DNA of 29,039 nucleotides from the NCBI GenBank assembly GCA_002449845.1, contig DJXW01000003.1, positions 61,536 through 90,574 on the forward strand. Direction: 5' to 3'. The notes under the pieces were generated by a model. That model saw nothing but the letters and a program-made list of their open reading frames with translations, was not told where the DNA came from and searched no databases. Shown here in pieces: positions 16,003 through 24,603 of the stretch. This DNA comes from Prevotella sp. UBA6994. GTDB lineage: Bacteria > Bacteroidota > Bacteroidia > Bacteroidales > Bacteroidaceae. Position 1 is the first letter of the stretch, and each line of letters begins with the position of its first letter. The translations under genes were made by a program, and so were the position numbers.

Positions 16003-17985
16003 ATGAACAAGAAATCTATCTGCCTATTCATTATTACTTGGTTTTGTGCGGGAGTAGGATTGGCTCGACCGTTTACCCTCACTTCTCCTAATGGAAGACT
16101 GACCGCTACCATCGAAGAGGGCTCTCCCATTACACTCTCCATCCAACTCGACAACCAACTGTTGATGGCTCCATCCGCCATTGGCCTTACCTTGGCTGAC
16201 GGAAAGCAAATAGAGGGCAATGGCAAAATGGGATTCGGAACGAAAAGAACCATCGAGGAAACCATCCAAGCTCCTTTCTACCGCCAAAGACAATACTCTA
16301 CCGTGTGCAACGAACTGAACTTGCGCATGAGGGGGGGCTTCGGCATCGTGGTCAGGGCATACGACGAGGGCATTACCTATCGTTTCTATACCACCCGAAA
16401 GGGTGAAACCATCATCAAAGACGAGATTGCTCATTACGATTTCCATACTGCTCAATTGGCTTGGCTCGCCTACTCCACCAACGAAAACAACCCTTATGCG
16501 ATGGCTTTTCAGAACACCTACCACATGACAGCGCTCGATACCGCCAAGGCATTACCAGCCTTCTTGCCCGTAACGCTGGATTGCAACATTGCCAAGGTGA
16601 CACTCTTAGAGAGCGACTTGCGCCAATATCCAGGTATGTTTGTCAAAGCTAATGCCCAAGGACTGAATGCCACCTTCGCTCCCTACCCCAAGAAAATGGC
16701 TTATTACCAGTGGCGTGGAATGAGCTACGTGGCTGAAACAGAAGATTTCATCGCCAAATCTACAGGAAAACGTTCTTACCCGTGGCGCATCTTCGCCGTA
16801 ACGGAAAGAGATACGGAAATGCCTACCAACAATATGGTGTACTCATTGGCTGAACCCAACAAGATTGGCGACACATCGTGGATCAAGCCTGGCAAAGTGG
16901 CGTGGGACTGGTGGAACGATTGGAACTTGAAGGGCGTAGATTTTGAGGCGGGCATTAATGTTCCCACCTACCAATACTATATTGACTTTGCCGCCAAGAA
17001 CCATTTGGAATATATCGTGCTCGATGAAGGATGGTACAACTCTAACAAGGGCGACATCATGAACCCCATACCGTCCATCGACTTACCACGACTGATAGCT
17101 TACGGCAAGGAGAAGGGTGTGGACATCGTGCTGTGGACAGTGTTTAACGTGCTTGACGAACATTTGGATGCAGCTTGCAAGAAATATGCTGACATGGGCA
17201 TCAAAGGATTCAAGGTGGATTTCCTTGACCGTAACGACCAAACGGCTGTGGAGATGGCTGAGCGTATTGCCAACCATTGTGCCAAATATCACCTCATGCT
17301 GGATTACCACGGTTATTTCTCACCCACGGGACTGAGTCGTACGTATCCTAACGTAGTGAACTATGAGGGTGTGTTTGGCATGGAAGAATGCAGATGGGCG
17401 AAAAAGACCACCGATATGCCGAAATACGACGTGACCTTCCCGTTTATCAGATTGATGGCAGGACAGGTGGACTTCACTCCTGGTGCCATGCGCAACGGTA
17501 CACGTTGGAACTGGGTGGAGTGTTATCAAAATCCCGTGTCGATGGGTACACGTTGCCATCAGGCAGCTTGTTACGTGGTGCACGACTCGCCCTTTACGAT
17601 GCTCTGCGATGCGCCCACCAACTATGAGCGAGAACCAGAATATACGAGTTTCATTGCTTCTATCCCCGTGGAATGGGATGAGACATTGGTATTGCAAGGC
17701 GAAATAGGACAATACATCGTGACGGCACGAAGGAAAGGAAATGACTGGTACATCGGAGGGCAAACCAACTGGGACGTGCGCCCCATCAACCTCACGTTTT
17801 CATTCTTAGACAACGTGGAATATTCTGCCACGCTCATGGCTGATGGCATTAACGCCAACCATAATGCCGAAGATTACAAGATAAAAAGCCTCACCGTTAA
17901 CCGCAACACCGTCTTACCCATCAACTTGGCTTCGGGCGGCGGCTTTGTGATGAAACTCAAGAGAAAAGTACTCGGAGATCTCTGA
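16003..17985 (+). CDS. Exported glycoside hydrolase family 97, retaining alpha-galactosidase-like subtype
   Basis: The 660-residue protein has a signal peptide (about 1-21, cut near GLA-RP). A GH97 N-terminal beta-sandwich (about 24-285) is followed by a TIM barrel (about 295-560; WDWWNDWN, VLDEGWY) and a C-terminal beta domain. GH97 includes inverting alpha-glucosidases (SusB type, Glu base) and retaining alpha-galactosidases that use an Asp nucleophile. Here GFKVDFLDRNDQ puts Asp406 at the nucleophile position and NYEGV puts Glu455 at the acid/base position, which matches the retaining subtype. Substrate is therefore probably alpha-galactoside rather than starch (inference from motifs). The GH127-type gene follows 54 bases later, suggesting one transcript and a shared plant-glycan substrate in the periplasm. 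Confidence 0.9.
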   Translation: MNKKSICLFIITWFCAGVGLARPFTLTSPNGRLTATIEEGSPITLSIQLDNQLLMAPSAIGLTLADGKQIEGNGKMGFGTKRTIEETIQAPFYRQRQYSTVCNELNLRMRGGFGIVVRAYDEGITYRFYTTRKGETIIKDEIAHYDFHTAQLAWLAYSTNENNPYAMAFQNTYHMTALDTAKALPAFLPVTLDCNIAKVTLLESDLRQYPGMFVKANAQGLNATFAPYPKKMAYYQWRGMSYVAETEDFIAKSTGKRSYPWRIFAVTERDTEMPTNNMVYSLAEPNKIGDTSWIKPGKVAWDWWNDWNLKGVDFEAGINVPTYQYYIDFAAKNHLEYIVLDEGWYNSNKGDIMNPIPSIDLPRLIAYGKEKGVDIVLWTVFNVLDEHLDAACKKYADMGIKGFKVDFLDRNDQTAVEMAERIANHCAKYHLMLDYHGYFSPTGLSRTYPNVVNYEGVFGMEECRWAKKTTDMPKYDVTFPFIRLMAGQVDFTPGAMRNGTRWNWVECYQNPVSMGTRCHQAACYVVHDSPFTMLCDAPTNYEREPEYTSFIASIPVEWDETLVLQGEIGQYIVTARRKGNDWYIGGQTNWDVRPINLTFSFLDNVEYSATLMADGINANHNAEDYKIKSLTVNRNTVLPINLASGGGFVMKLKRKVLGDL

Positions 17986-17988
17986 GAA

Positions 17989-18004
17989 CTCTGAGAACTC
18001 AGAG
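17989..18004. repeat. CTCTGAG-AA-CTCAGAG inverted repeat between GH genes
   Basis: A perfect 7-bp inverted repeat with a 2-base loop lies inside a wider GAGAACTC/CTCAGAGA-rich stretch (17971-18019) in the 54-base spacer. It could attenuate or process the mRNA between the two hydrolase genes. Confidence 0.55.
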
Positions 18005-18039
18005 AGACCTCAGAGACCCTAATTAAAATCAAAATAAAA

Positions 18040-20502
18040 ATGACACAATTTGTAAAAATCACCATGCTTGGTGCAGTAAGTTTGTGCATCGCACTTACTG
18101 GTTTTGCACAAAAGAAAAGTGCTGGTTATCCCATTACGCCTGTACCGTTCACACAAGTGAAGGTAGCAACCAACTCATTCTGGGGGCAACGACTGGAAGC
18201 CAGCAGAACGGTAACAATCCCCCTTGCCTTCTCTAAATGCGAGAGCGAAGGCAGATACAAGAACTTCGAGAATGCAGCCGCTCACCTCAAAGATTCCTCT
18301 AAGGTGTTCAAGGTGAATGGCGTGGGCTATTCCTTTGATGACACAGACCCCTACAAGACCATTGAGGGAGCATCGTACATCTTACAAACCTATCCCGACA
18401 AGAAATTGGAAGCTTACGTGGATTCAGTCATCGACATCATCGCTTCGGCACAGGAACCTGACGGCTATCTCTATACTGCCCGCACACAAAACCCCAACGA
18501 CCCACACCATTGGGCTGGCAAGACCAGATGGTCGAAGGAGGAAGACCTCTCACACGAGTTGTACAACCTCGGACACATGGTGGAAGGTGCCGTGGCTCAT
18601 TGGCAAGCTACAGGTTCAACCAAGTTTCTTGACATTGCCAAGCGTTACGCTGATTGCGTGATACGTGAGGTGGGTCCTAACCCAGGACAGGCGTGTGTGG
18701 TACCTGGTCACCAGATTGCAGAAATGGCATTGGCGCGTCTCTACTTGGCTACAGGAGAAAAGAAATACCTTGACGAGGCAAAGTTCTTGCTTGACTATCG
18801 TGGAAAGACCACCATCAAGCACGACTACTCACAAGCCCACAAACCTGTCATCGAACAAGACGAGGCTGTGGGACACGCCGTACGTGCCGCCTATATGTAT
18901 GCAGGAATGGCAGACGTGGCTGCGCTCACTGGCGATCAAGACTACATTCATGCCATCGACAAGATTTGGGACAACATCGTAACCAAGAAGTTGTACATCA
19001 CGGGCGGTATCGGAGCAACGTCTTCGGGCGAGGCCTTCGGTCCCAATTACTACCTGCCCAACATGAGTGCCTATTGCGAGACATGTGCTGCCATCGGCAA
19101 CGTGTACGTGAACTATCGCTTATTCTTGCTTCATGGCGACTCTAAATATTATGACGTATTGGAACGTACATTGTACAATGGACTTATCTCAGGCGTGAGC
19201 CTCGACGGTGGCGGATTCTTTTACCCCAACCCATTGGAGTCGATGGGACAACACCAACGCCAAGCATGGTTTGGATGCGCTTGCTGCCCCAGCAATATCT
19301 GCCGTTTCATCCCTTCTCTCCCTGGCTACGTGTATGCAGTGAAAGACCGCAACGTGTACGTGAACCTCTTCTTGAGCAATTCTACCCAATTGAACGTGGC
19401 TGGCAAGAAGGTAGGACTCTCACAATCCACACAATATCCATGGGACGGAGACATTGCCATCAACATCGACAAGAACAGTGCAGGGAAGTTTGCCATGAAG
19501 ATTCGCATACCAGGATGGGTGAAAAACCAAGTGGTGCCCAGCGACTTGTATTCATATAGCGACAACAAACGGTTGGGATATACTTGCACCGTAAACGGCA
19601 ATGCTATTGCCACAACCACCACCGAAGACGGCTACCTCACCATCGACCGCAAATGGAAGAAGGGCGACGTAGTACGCATCCACTTCGACATGCAGCCTCG
19701 CACGGTACGCGCCAACGAGAAGGTGGAAGCTGACCTTGGCATGATTAGCATTGAGCGCGGACCATTGGTGTATTGCGCAGAGTTCAAGGATAACAACTTC
19801 GACATCATGCACATCCTGCACAACCAAAACCCAGTGTTTGAGGTGATTCCTAATGTTGACTTCAATATCACGGCTGCAGATGGCGCACATACATACAAGA
19901 TTACGCAACTCGCCACCAACGTCCAGCAGTTGGCATTCGACAAACAAGGAAAACTGACAACAACAGATGCACGCCTCACCTTGATTCCATATTATGCGTG
20001 GTGTCATAGGGGAAGTGGCAACATGAAAGTGTGGATTGCTCAAGACCTGAAAGCCACTCGTCCGTCTGAGCCTGCTACGCTGGCTTCGATGAGTAAGATT
20101 CAAGCATCTACACGCACTCCTGCCCTCACGAGCATCAACGACCGACTGGTACCGAAGAACGGTAACGACCGCTCTATTCCTTACTACCACTGGTGGCCCA
20201 AGAACAACAGTACGGAGTGGATTACTTACACATTCCCTGAGAAGGCTACCGTACAGAGCAGCACCGTGTATTGGTTTGATGACCAACCGTGGGGCGGTTG
20301 CAGCACTCCCGACAGTTGGAAGATTTACTATAAGGACGCATCAGGCAACTGGCAGGAAGTGGCTCACGCCGACAACTACCCCACCGCCAAAGGCAACGCC
20401 TGCACAGTCAACTTCGACCCTGTGACCACCACGGAGGTGAAGTTGGAAGTGAAACTTCCCGAGAAACTATCGTCAGGAGTATTTGAGTGGAGCGTGAAGT
20501 GA
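18040..20502 (+). CDS. Exported beta-L-arabinofuranosidase-type glycoside hydrolase (GH127/GH146, DUF1680)
   Basis: The 820-residue protein has a signal peptide (about 1-23, cut after GFA). An (alpha/alpha)6-barrel catalytic region follows (about 35-440), then beta domains. A C-terminal F5/8 type C-like carbohydrate-binding region sits at about 700-820 (STEWITYTF, SSTVYWFDD, PDSWKIYYKDASGNW). The family's zinc-thiolate active site is present: Glu347-x-Cys349, Cys415 and Cys416 (nucleophile position is the first Cys of CCPSN), with Glu331 (GEAFG) at the acid/base position. These match Glu338, Cys340, Cys417, Cys418 and Glu322 of Bifidobacterium HypBA1. It probably removes terminal beta-L-arabinofuranose from plant glycoproteins or arabinan. 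GH127 versus GH146 cannot be settled by eye. Confidence 0.9.
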   Translation: MTQFVKITMLGAVSLCIALTGFAQKKSAGYPITPVPFTQVKVATNSFWGQRLEASRTVTIPLAFSKCESEGRYKNFENAAAHLKDSSKVFKVNGVGYSFDDTDPYKTIEGASYILQTYPDKKLEAYVDSVIDIIASAQEPDGYLYTARTQNPNDPHHWAGKTRWSKEEDLSHELYNLGHMVEGAVAHWQATGSTKFLDIAKRYADCVIREVGPNPGQACVVPGHQIAEMALARLYLATGEKKYLDEAKFLLDYRGKTTIKHDYSQAHKPVIEQDEAVGHAVRAAYMYAGMADVAALTGDQDYIHAIDKIWDNIVTKKLYITGGIGATSSGEAFGPNYYLPNMSAYCETCAAIGNVYVNYRLFLLHGDSKYYDVLERTLYNGLISGVSLDGGGFFYPNPLESMGQHQRQAWFGCACCPSNICRFIPSLPGYVYAVKDRNVYVNLFLSNSTQLNVAGKKVGLSQSTQYPWDGDIAINIDKNSAGKFAMKIRIPGWVKNQVVPSDLYSYSDNKRLGYTCTVNGNAIATTTTEDGYLTIDRKWKKGDVVRIHFDMQPRTVRANEKVEADLGMISIERGPLVYCAEFKDNNFDIMHILHNQNPVFEVIPNVDFNITAADGAHTYKITQLATNVQQLAFDKQGKLTTTDARLTLIPYYAWCHRGSGNMKVWIAQDLKATRPSEPATLASMSKIQASTRTPALTSINDRLVPKNGNDRSIPYYHWWPKNNSTEWITYTFPEKATVQSSTVYWFDDQPWGGCSTPDSWKIYYKDASGNWQEVAHADNYPTAKGNACTVNFDPVTTTEVKLEVKLPEKLSSGVFEWSVK

Positions 20503-20558
20503 TAAAGATTAGTTTCATCGCATTTTGATCCACGTTGCATCAATATGTGCAAAATCTC

Positions 20559-20608
20559 AATAAATCAAGCCGCAATTTGTGTTCGTACTAATTGCGGCTT
20601 GATTTATT
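20559..20608. terminator. Bidirectional terminator between converging genes
   Basis: AATAAATCAAGCCGCAATT (20559-20577) is perfectly complementary to 20590-20608: a 19-bp stem with a 12-base loop and A/T-rich ends on both sides. The right arm abuts the stop codon of the minus-strand oxidoreductase (20609-20611). Confidence 0.88.
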
Positions 20609-21667
20609 CTATAAAGATTCTTGTACACAAGCAATATCAGCTCTGCCCATACTCATCAAGACTTCGTAAGTTGTCTTTACTGTTGTTATATCGGTGATGA
20701 CATTTGAATGGCCGTGTTCAACAGATGATATGAAGGAGAGAATTTCACCGTAGTAGCCTTGCGAATAGATTTGGTTGTTTAGGAGTGTGGGAGTAAAGTT
20801 GTTACGTGCATAGAGGTATTCGACGGTTCTATGATGAGTAAAGATTTTCTCGTATGGAATGCCCAAGATGGTGGAAGTTTTTGGCTCAAAGGTCAATTCA
20901 TCCATCTGTGAGAGACGGTAGATGCCTTTTGATGTACAGACTTTCAAAGATTCCTCGGCAGTAGTCCATGTGTAAGCTGCAGAGAGTTCGAGAGTGCCGA
21001 CAATGTACGGATGTTGAAGCATGAGGAGGCATGAGTTCTTGGCAACCTGTTTCACGGCAAGGATTTCTGGCTTTCCAAATAGGAAACTGACGAGATCAAC
21101 AGGATGGATATAGAGGTCAAGCAGAGCGTTACCTTCTGGGTATGCTCCTGTGAGATAATGCAGGTCGTAGCTGATAAAATGCTCTGTGCGGAGGCATTTT
21201 TGAAGGATTTGCACGACGGGAGCATAACGTTTCTGCAATCCAACCATTGCAACAGGCGAGCCGTGGAGCCGTTGTAAATCAATGAGCGTGTCGAGTTCTT
21301 CCAAAGTCTGACAGGGTGGCTTTTCGATGAACAACGACTTGCCGCTTTTGAGGACTTTTGAGGCAAGAGAGAAATGGGAAGATGGAGAGGCAGAGATGAA
21401 AACTCCTTTGACAGTCTCGTCTTTGAGAATCTCTTCGAGCGAGGTTGTAGCTTTCGTGCCAATAAACTTTTGCTCTATCAGTTGCGCTTTCCGATCTGAC
21501 GTGACGCAGATGTATTTCAGCGGAACGCCAAGATAATGCAACACGGGATATAGATTTGTCAACGAGTGCTGACCCATACCCACGAAAGCATATTGATATT
21601 GGTACGTTTGGTGCAGAAAACGCTCTGTACGCATCCGCTTATATCGGTTGATAAGTTCTTGTATCAT
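20609..21667 (-). CDS. Gfo/Idh/MocA-family NAD(P)-dependent oxidoreductase
   Basis: The 352-residue protein has an N-terminal Rossmann fold (strand AFVGMGQHSLTNLYPVL at about 27-43), the ISASPSSHF stretch and the family's EKP motif at Glu115-Lys116-Pro117. A C-terminal alpha/beta domain (about 125-345) holds DLYIHPVDLVSFLFG, in which His supplies a probable active-site residue. Members usually oxidise or reduce sugars, inositols or similar polyols. The glycine motif (GMGQHS) departs from GxGxxG. The start overlaps the radical SAM stop by four bases (ATGA), so the two are translationally coupled. About 20 residues precede the Rossmann strand, longer than usual. Substrate unknown. Confidence 0.85.
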   Translation of the reverse strand: MIQELINRYKRMRTERFLHQTYQYQYAFVGMGQHSLTNLYPVLHYLGVPLKYICVTSDRKAQLIEQKFIGTKATTSLEEILKDETVKGVFISASPSSHFSLASKVLKSGKSLFIEKPPCQTLEELDTLIDLQRLHGSPVAMVGLQKRYAPVVQILQKCLRTEHFISYDLHYLTGAYPEGNALLDLYIHPVDLVSFLFGKPEILAVKQVAKNSCLLMLQHPYIVGTLELSAAYTWTTAEESLKVCTSKGIYRLSQMDELTFEPKTSTILGIPYEKIFTHHRTVEYLYARNNFTPTLLNNQIYSQGYYGEILSFISSVEHGHSNVITDITTVKTTYEVLMSMGRADIACVQESL

Positions 21668-22725
21668 TGTATTGTTTTTAGATGTTTGCGATAGGTCTGT
21701 TTAGGATTTTCCGTCCACTGATACTTGCCGTAGAATTTCTCAATGAACCACTTAGGTAGCAGTCGCTCGAAGTTGCGTAAGAGAATGATGTCATACTTAC
21801 GATGGAAGTTAATCCAGCAATCGTTGCAGTGATGAGAGTAATGACATTGCGTTTGACAAGCTGATGCTCCATTGAAAATCTCGTCAAGTGATTGCTCATG
21901 GATATTTCCCAACACCACACCAAGATTCTGACAGAGCGGAACGTCACCGTTACTATGTACTACAAGGCAACTCATGATGCTCTGGCAGCGCAATTGAAGA
22001 TGCCCGTTTCGCCATTCATCATAGAGTGCCACAAAGTCGTAGTTTTCTTGCGTGTCATGGATGCTTTGAGGTATTTGTTTCACGAAATCTGATGCCGTCA
22101 GCAATTCGTTAGTTGTATCGAAGAAAGCCATCGTGCCATAGATGCCGATGCGGACATCTATACCATAGTGCTTGGCAACGTCTATGACATACGCCATATC
22201 TTCGAATGTGTTCCACGGAGATAGACAGAACATCAGTGATAGTGGCACTTCATCTTTGAGCGATTCTACCACCTCAATCACTCGGTCGTAGCCGTCGCAG
22301 CCACGCATACGTTGGTAAGTCTCGCGCCCACCGTCGAGAGAGACGTACAGATGTCGGGGCTGATAGCGACGGACGGCATCTATAACACGACGGGGCGCGA
22401 GACAGTTTGACAACAGCGTATAGTTAGGGTGATGCTCACGGAACCAGGCCATGATCTCATCTGCCTGCGGGTGCAGGATAAACTCACCGCCCTCCAGTCC
22501 TACGGTAGTCTGTTTGGTCACACATTGACTCTGCATGATTCGCTGAATATCTTCAAGTGAAAGATGCTCCACTGGCCGTTTCTGCCAGATGTTGCAGTGC
22601 TTACACTTCGACTGACAGAGTGTAGTTGAGTAAATCATCAGTTGCGACAATCGTTTGTGCCGTGGCCTCATCATGTTGTTCAAATAGAGTAGCCCGTTAT
22701 AGGCATAATCATAAATGCTATACAT
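21664..22725 (-). CDS. Radical SAM protein with SPASM-like C-terminal cluster region
   Basis: With the start at Met 22725 the protein has 353 residues. The [4Fe-4S] AdoMet motif CQSKCKHC gives Cys37, Cys41 and Cys44. GGEF (glycine motif) and SLDGG follow in a partial TIM barrel. The last third carries many cysteines (CQSIMSC, LCQN, CQTQCHYSHHCNDC) with spacing typical of SPASM/twitch auxiliary clusters, seen in peptide- and carbohydrate-modifying radical SAM enzymes. An upstream in-frame start at 22779 would translate one arm of the 127-bp inverted repeat, so I reject it. The gene follows the sigma-barrel gene by about 140 bases on the same strand and is coupled by ATGA to the oxidoreductase. 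No precursor peptide gene was seen. Confidence 0.85.
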   Translation of the reverse strand: MYSIYDYAYNGLLYLNNMMRPRHKRLSQLMIYSTTLCQSKCKHCNIWQKRPVEHLSLEDIQRIMQSQCVTKQTTVGLEGGEFILHPQADEIMAWFREHHPNYTLLSNCLAPRRVIDAVRRYQPRHLYVSLDGGRETYQRMRGCDGYDRVIEVVESLKDEVPLSLMFCLSPWNTFEDMAYVIDVAKHYGIDVRIGIYGTMAFFDTTNELLTASDFVKQIPQSIHDTQENYDFVALYDEWRNGHLQLRCQSIMSCLVVHSNGDVPLCQNLGVVLGNIHEQSLDEIFNGASACQTQCHYSHHCNDCWINFHRKYDIILLRNFERLLPKWFIEKFYGKYQWTENPKQTYRKHLKTIQ

Positions 22726-22728
22726 ACT

Positions 22729-22855
22729 ATTCGTTGCAATTTTGTTGGACTTTATCCCACCTTTTCCTTGCCTCGGCATAGTCCAAGCAAGCTTGGTCTC
22801 TGCTCTCGGCTACAGAAAACGTTCTCTACTTATAAAGTCCAAAATTGCAACGAAT
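22729..22855. repeat. 127-bp MITE-like element with terminal inverted repeats
   Basis: The left arm (22729-22755) and right arm (22832-22855) are reverse complements over 24 bases apart from a 3-base insertion in the left arm. The 76-base interior contains a smaller palindrome CCAAGC-AA-GCTTGG at 22783-22796. No target-site duplication is obvious. It fills the space between the sigma-barrel stop and the radical SAM start and contains most of the shared promoter-like block. Confidence 0.8.
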
Positions 22856-22861
22856 GACTGC
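22818..22861 (-). promoter_or_regulatory. Shared promoter-like element, copy before radical SAM operon
   Basis: Read on the minus strand: GCAGTC, 15 bases, GGACTTTATAA, one variable base, TAGAGA, then ACGTT. The same blocks with the same 15-base spacing occur at 24604-24646 before the sigma-barrel gene. It does not match TTTG/TAnnTTTG, so it may be an alternative-sigma promoter. Confidence 0.55.
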
Positions 22862-22866
22862 ACCAA

Positions 22867-24603
22867 TTACCACGTAAATCTGATGCCTATGGGCAAGGAG
22901 AACGTAAACGGATGCTCAGTGCGGTATGTTTCAATTTGTGTACCCGTCGGAATGTAGTACTGAAGGCTTGGCTCTGCAAACAGTCCGATGTTGGGAGTGA
23001 AATTGTATTGTATGCCGAGCCCCGTACCAACCGACCATTGCCACGGTGTGCGGACAGTGGTCTTGTCGGTTGCCTCCATTACACCATGCAGGTAGTAACT
23101 TGTGTTGAGTGGCGAGTAGATAGGTATCTCCGTGGTAACACCGAGACTACCGTATAGGCTCCACGCCTTTCTATTATATATATTATAGGTGCCCTTCACG
23201 GGGATGCCGATATAGTGAATGGTCTGCAGTTCATTGATAGTATTACCGTTTGAACCCATCTCAAATTCCGACTTCAACCTACTGTAGCTCAGCCCTGTCT
23301 CTAGTGCAAAGCGATTATTCAGTCTGTAATTTAATGCCAACGAGAAGTTGACGGGCATGTAGTGATGGCTCTTGCGAATAATCTTGTCTGTACCTGAACC
23401 TGCGGCATCATCGGCATTATTCAGTGCAATGTTCATAATAACGCTTCGGCTATGGCTGCTGCCGTCATCAGGCATTTCAGCCAGGAATGCCGCATAGTCG
23501 CTCCAGTTTTCAAAAGTGACAGGCGATGGGGGCTCACTCGTCGGGGCAATCATCGGTGTTTCTGTGAAGCCATAAGGACGATTATAATTCTGTTCGCCAA
23601 AACCTCCAACGTATGCAAGATCTATCGACCACCTCTGTTTGTCATGAGAACTTGTAACTGGTGTGCCGGGGAATAAGTTAGCAATATCGTAGTTTGGCAG
23701 ATTCAACTTTTCTCTGATTTGTGTCGTATCTGTCTGTTCGACATTTTGTATGGAGTCTGAAGTGGTTTGCCCCTGTGCCATCATGTTTGTCAACGAGTCT
23801 GGCATAATAGAATCAAGAACCTGAACGATGGCAGGCTGGAGCGTGTCAATCGGCGTATGACGTATAGGAGCATGAACTACCATAGACTCATCAGACTGCT
23901 CGTCTGATAGTTCATTTGTATATGTATTTTGCTTAGACGTATTTTTCTGCTTGGCAATAACGTTTTTTTCTTCGAAAGTTATAGACGATAGGTGTTCAGC
24001 ATCGTCTTCCTTTTTGAGCAGGAAGAACGTAAACGGAATAAGCATCAACAGAAGTACAGCCCAGTATTGCTGCATCATCTTGCGCAGCATCTTCTTCGCT
24101 CGTGCCAGTTGTGACGAAGACGAATGTGGTTCGATGCACAGCATGTCGGCTATTTCCTTGTGCGACATCCCCTCGAATACCGACAGTCGGAACACCTGCC
24201 CATACCCCTTAGGCAGTCTGTCTATCATTCTCACCAACTCACTCAGCGGCACACCTCTCACGTCCTTTTCCTCGTCTTCAGCAGCAATCAAATCCGCCTC
24301 ACTTATATCTTCGAGCGAAATCGTTGGTAATGCCTCCAGATGATTCTTGCATTTCAATGCCACATTCCTTGTAATAGCCATCATCCAAGACTCTGCCCGC
24401 CGCACATCGCGCAGTCTGTCGAACGAAGTGAAGATAATGACAAAAGCATCATGCAGCACATCCTCTACCGTCTGTTCATCGTCGAAATAGCGTCGGCACA
24501 CACCCCTCATCTGTTGGGAGTATGCCTTGTACAATTCTCCGAGGGCATCTGCGTCCCCCTGTCTGCATCGTTCTATCAGCCTTGTTATCTCCATCGTCAG
24601 CAT
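22867..24603 (-). CDS. ECF-type sigma factor fused to membrane helix and outer-membrane beta-barrel domain
   Basis: One uninterrupted frame encodes 578 residues. Residues 1-90 hold sigma70 region 2 (LGELYKAYSQQMRGVCRRYF, EDVLHDAFVIIFTSFDRL, AESWMMAITRN). Residues 118-175 hold region 4 with its helix-turn-helix (LPKGYGQVFRLSVFEGMSH, KEIADMLCIEPHSSSSQLARAKK). A single hydrophobic helix follows at 181-196, with basic residues on its N-terminal side, then a Ser/Thr/Gln/Asp-rich linker (about 200-322). Residues 323-578 have amphipathic beta strands ending in IRFTW, an aromatic C-terminus typical of outer-membrane barrels. Separate anti-sigma proteins with helix-linker-barrel layout (Dma family) are known in Bacteroides; here the sigma factor itself occupies the cytoplasmic end. 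A near-leaderless start is suggested by the promoter-like block ending one base before the ATG. An ATG three codons in is an alternative. Confidence 0.85.
   Translation of the reverse strand: MLTMEITRLIERCRQGDADALGELYKAYSQQMRGVCRRYFDDEQTVEDVLHDAFVIIFTSFDRLRDVRRAESWMMAITRNVALKCKNHLEALPTISLEDISEADLIAAEDEEKDVRGVPLSELVRMIDRLPKGYGQVFRLSVFEGMSHKEIADMLCIEPHSSSSQLARAKKMLRKMMQQYWAVLLLMLIPFTFFLLKKEDDAEHLSSITFEEKNVIAKQKNTSKQNTYTNELSDEQSDESMVVHAPIRHTPIDTLQPAIVQVLDSIMPDSLTNMMAQGQTTSDSIQNVEQTDTTQIREKLNLPNYDIANLFPGTPVTSSHDKQRWSIDLAYVGGFGEQNYNRPYGFTETPMIAPTSEPPSPVTFENWSDYAAFLAEMPDDGSSHSRSVIMNIALNNADDAAGSGTDKIIRKSHHYMPVNFSLALNYRLNNRFALETGLSYSRLKSEFEMGSNGNTINELQTIHYIGIPVKGTYNIYNRKAWSLYGSLGVTTEIPIYSPLNTSYYLHGVMEATDKTTVRTPWQWSVGTGLGIQYNFTPNIGLFAEPSLQYYIPTGTQIETYRTEHPFTFSLPIGIRFTW

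Noticed and set aside
19552..20286. 244-codon minus-strand frame inside the GH127-type gene
   Set aside because: Antisense shadow; the plus-strand frame has signal peptide, catalytic motifs and C-terminal domain.
22726..22779. N-terminal extension of the radical SAM protein (start MPRQGKGG)
   Set aside because: It translates one arm of the 127-bp inverted repeat; the protein-like sequence begins at Met 22725 (MYSIYDYAYNG).
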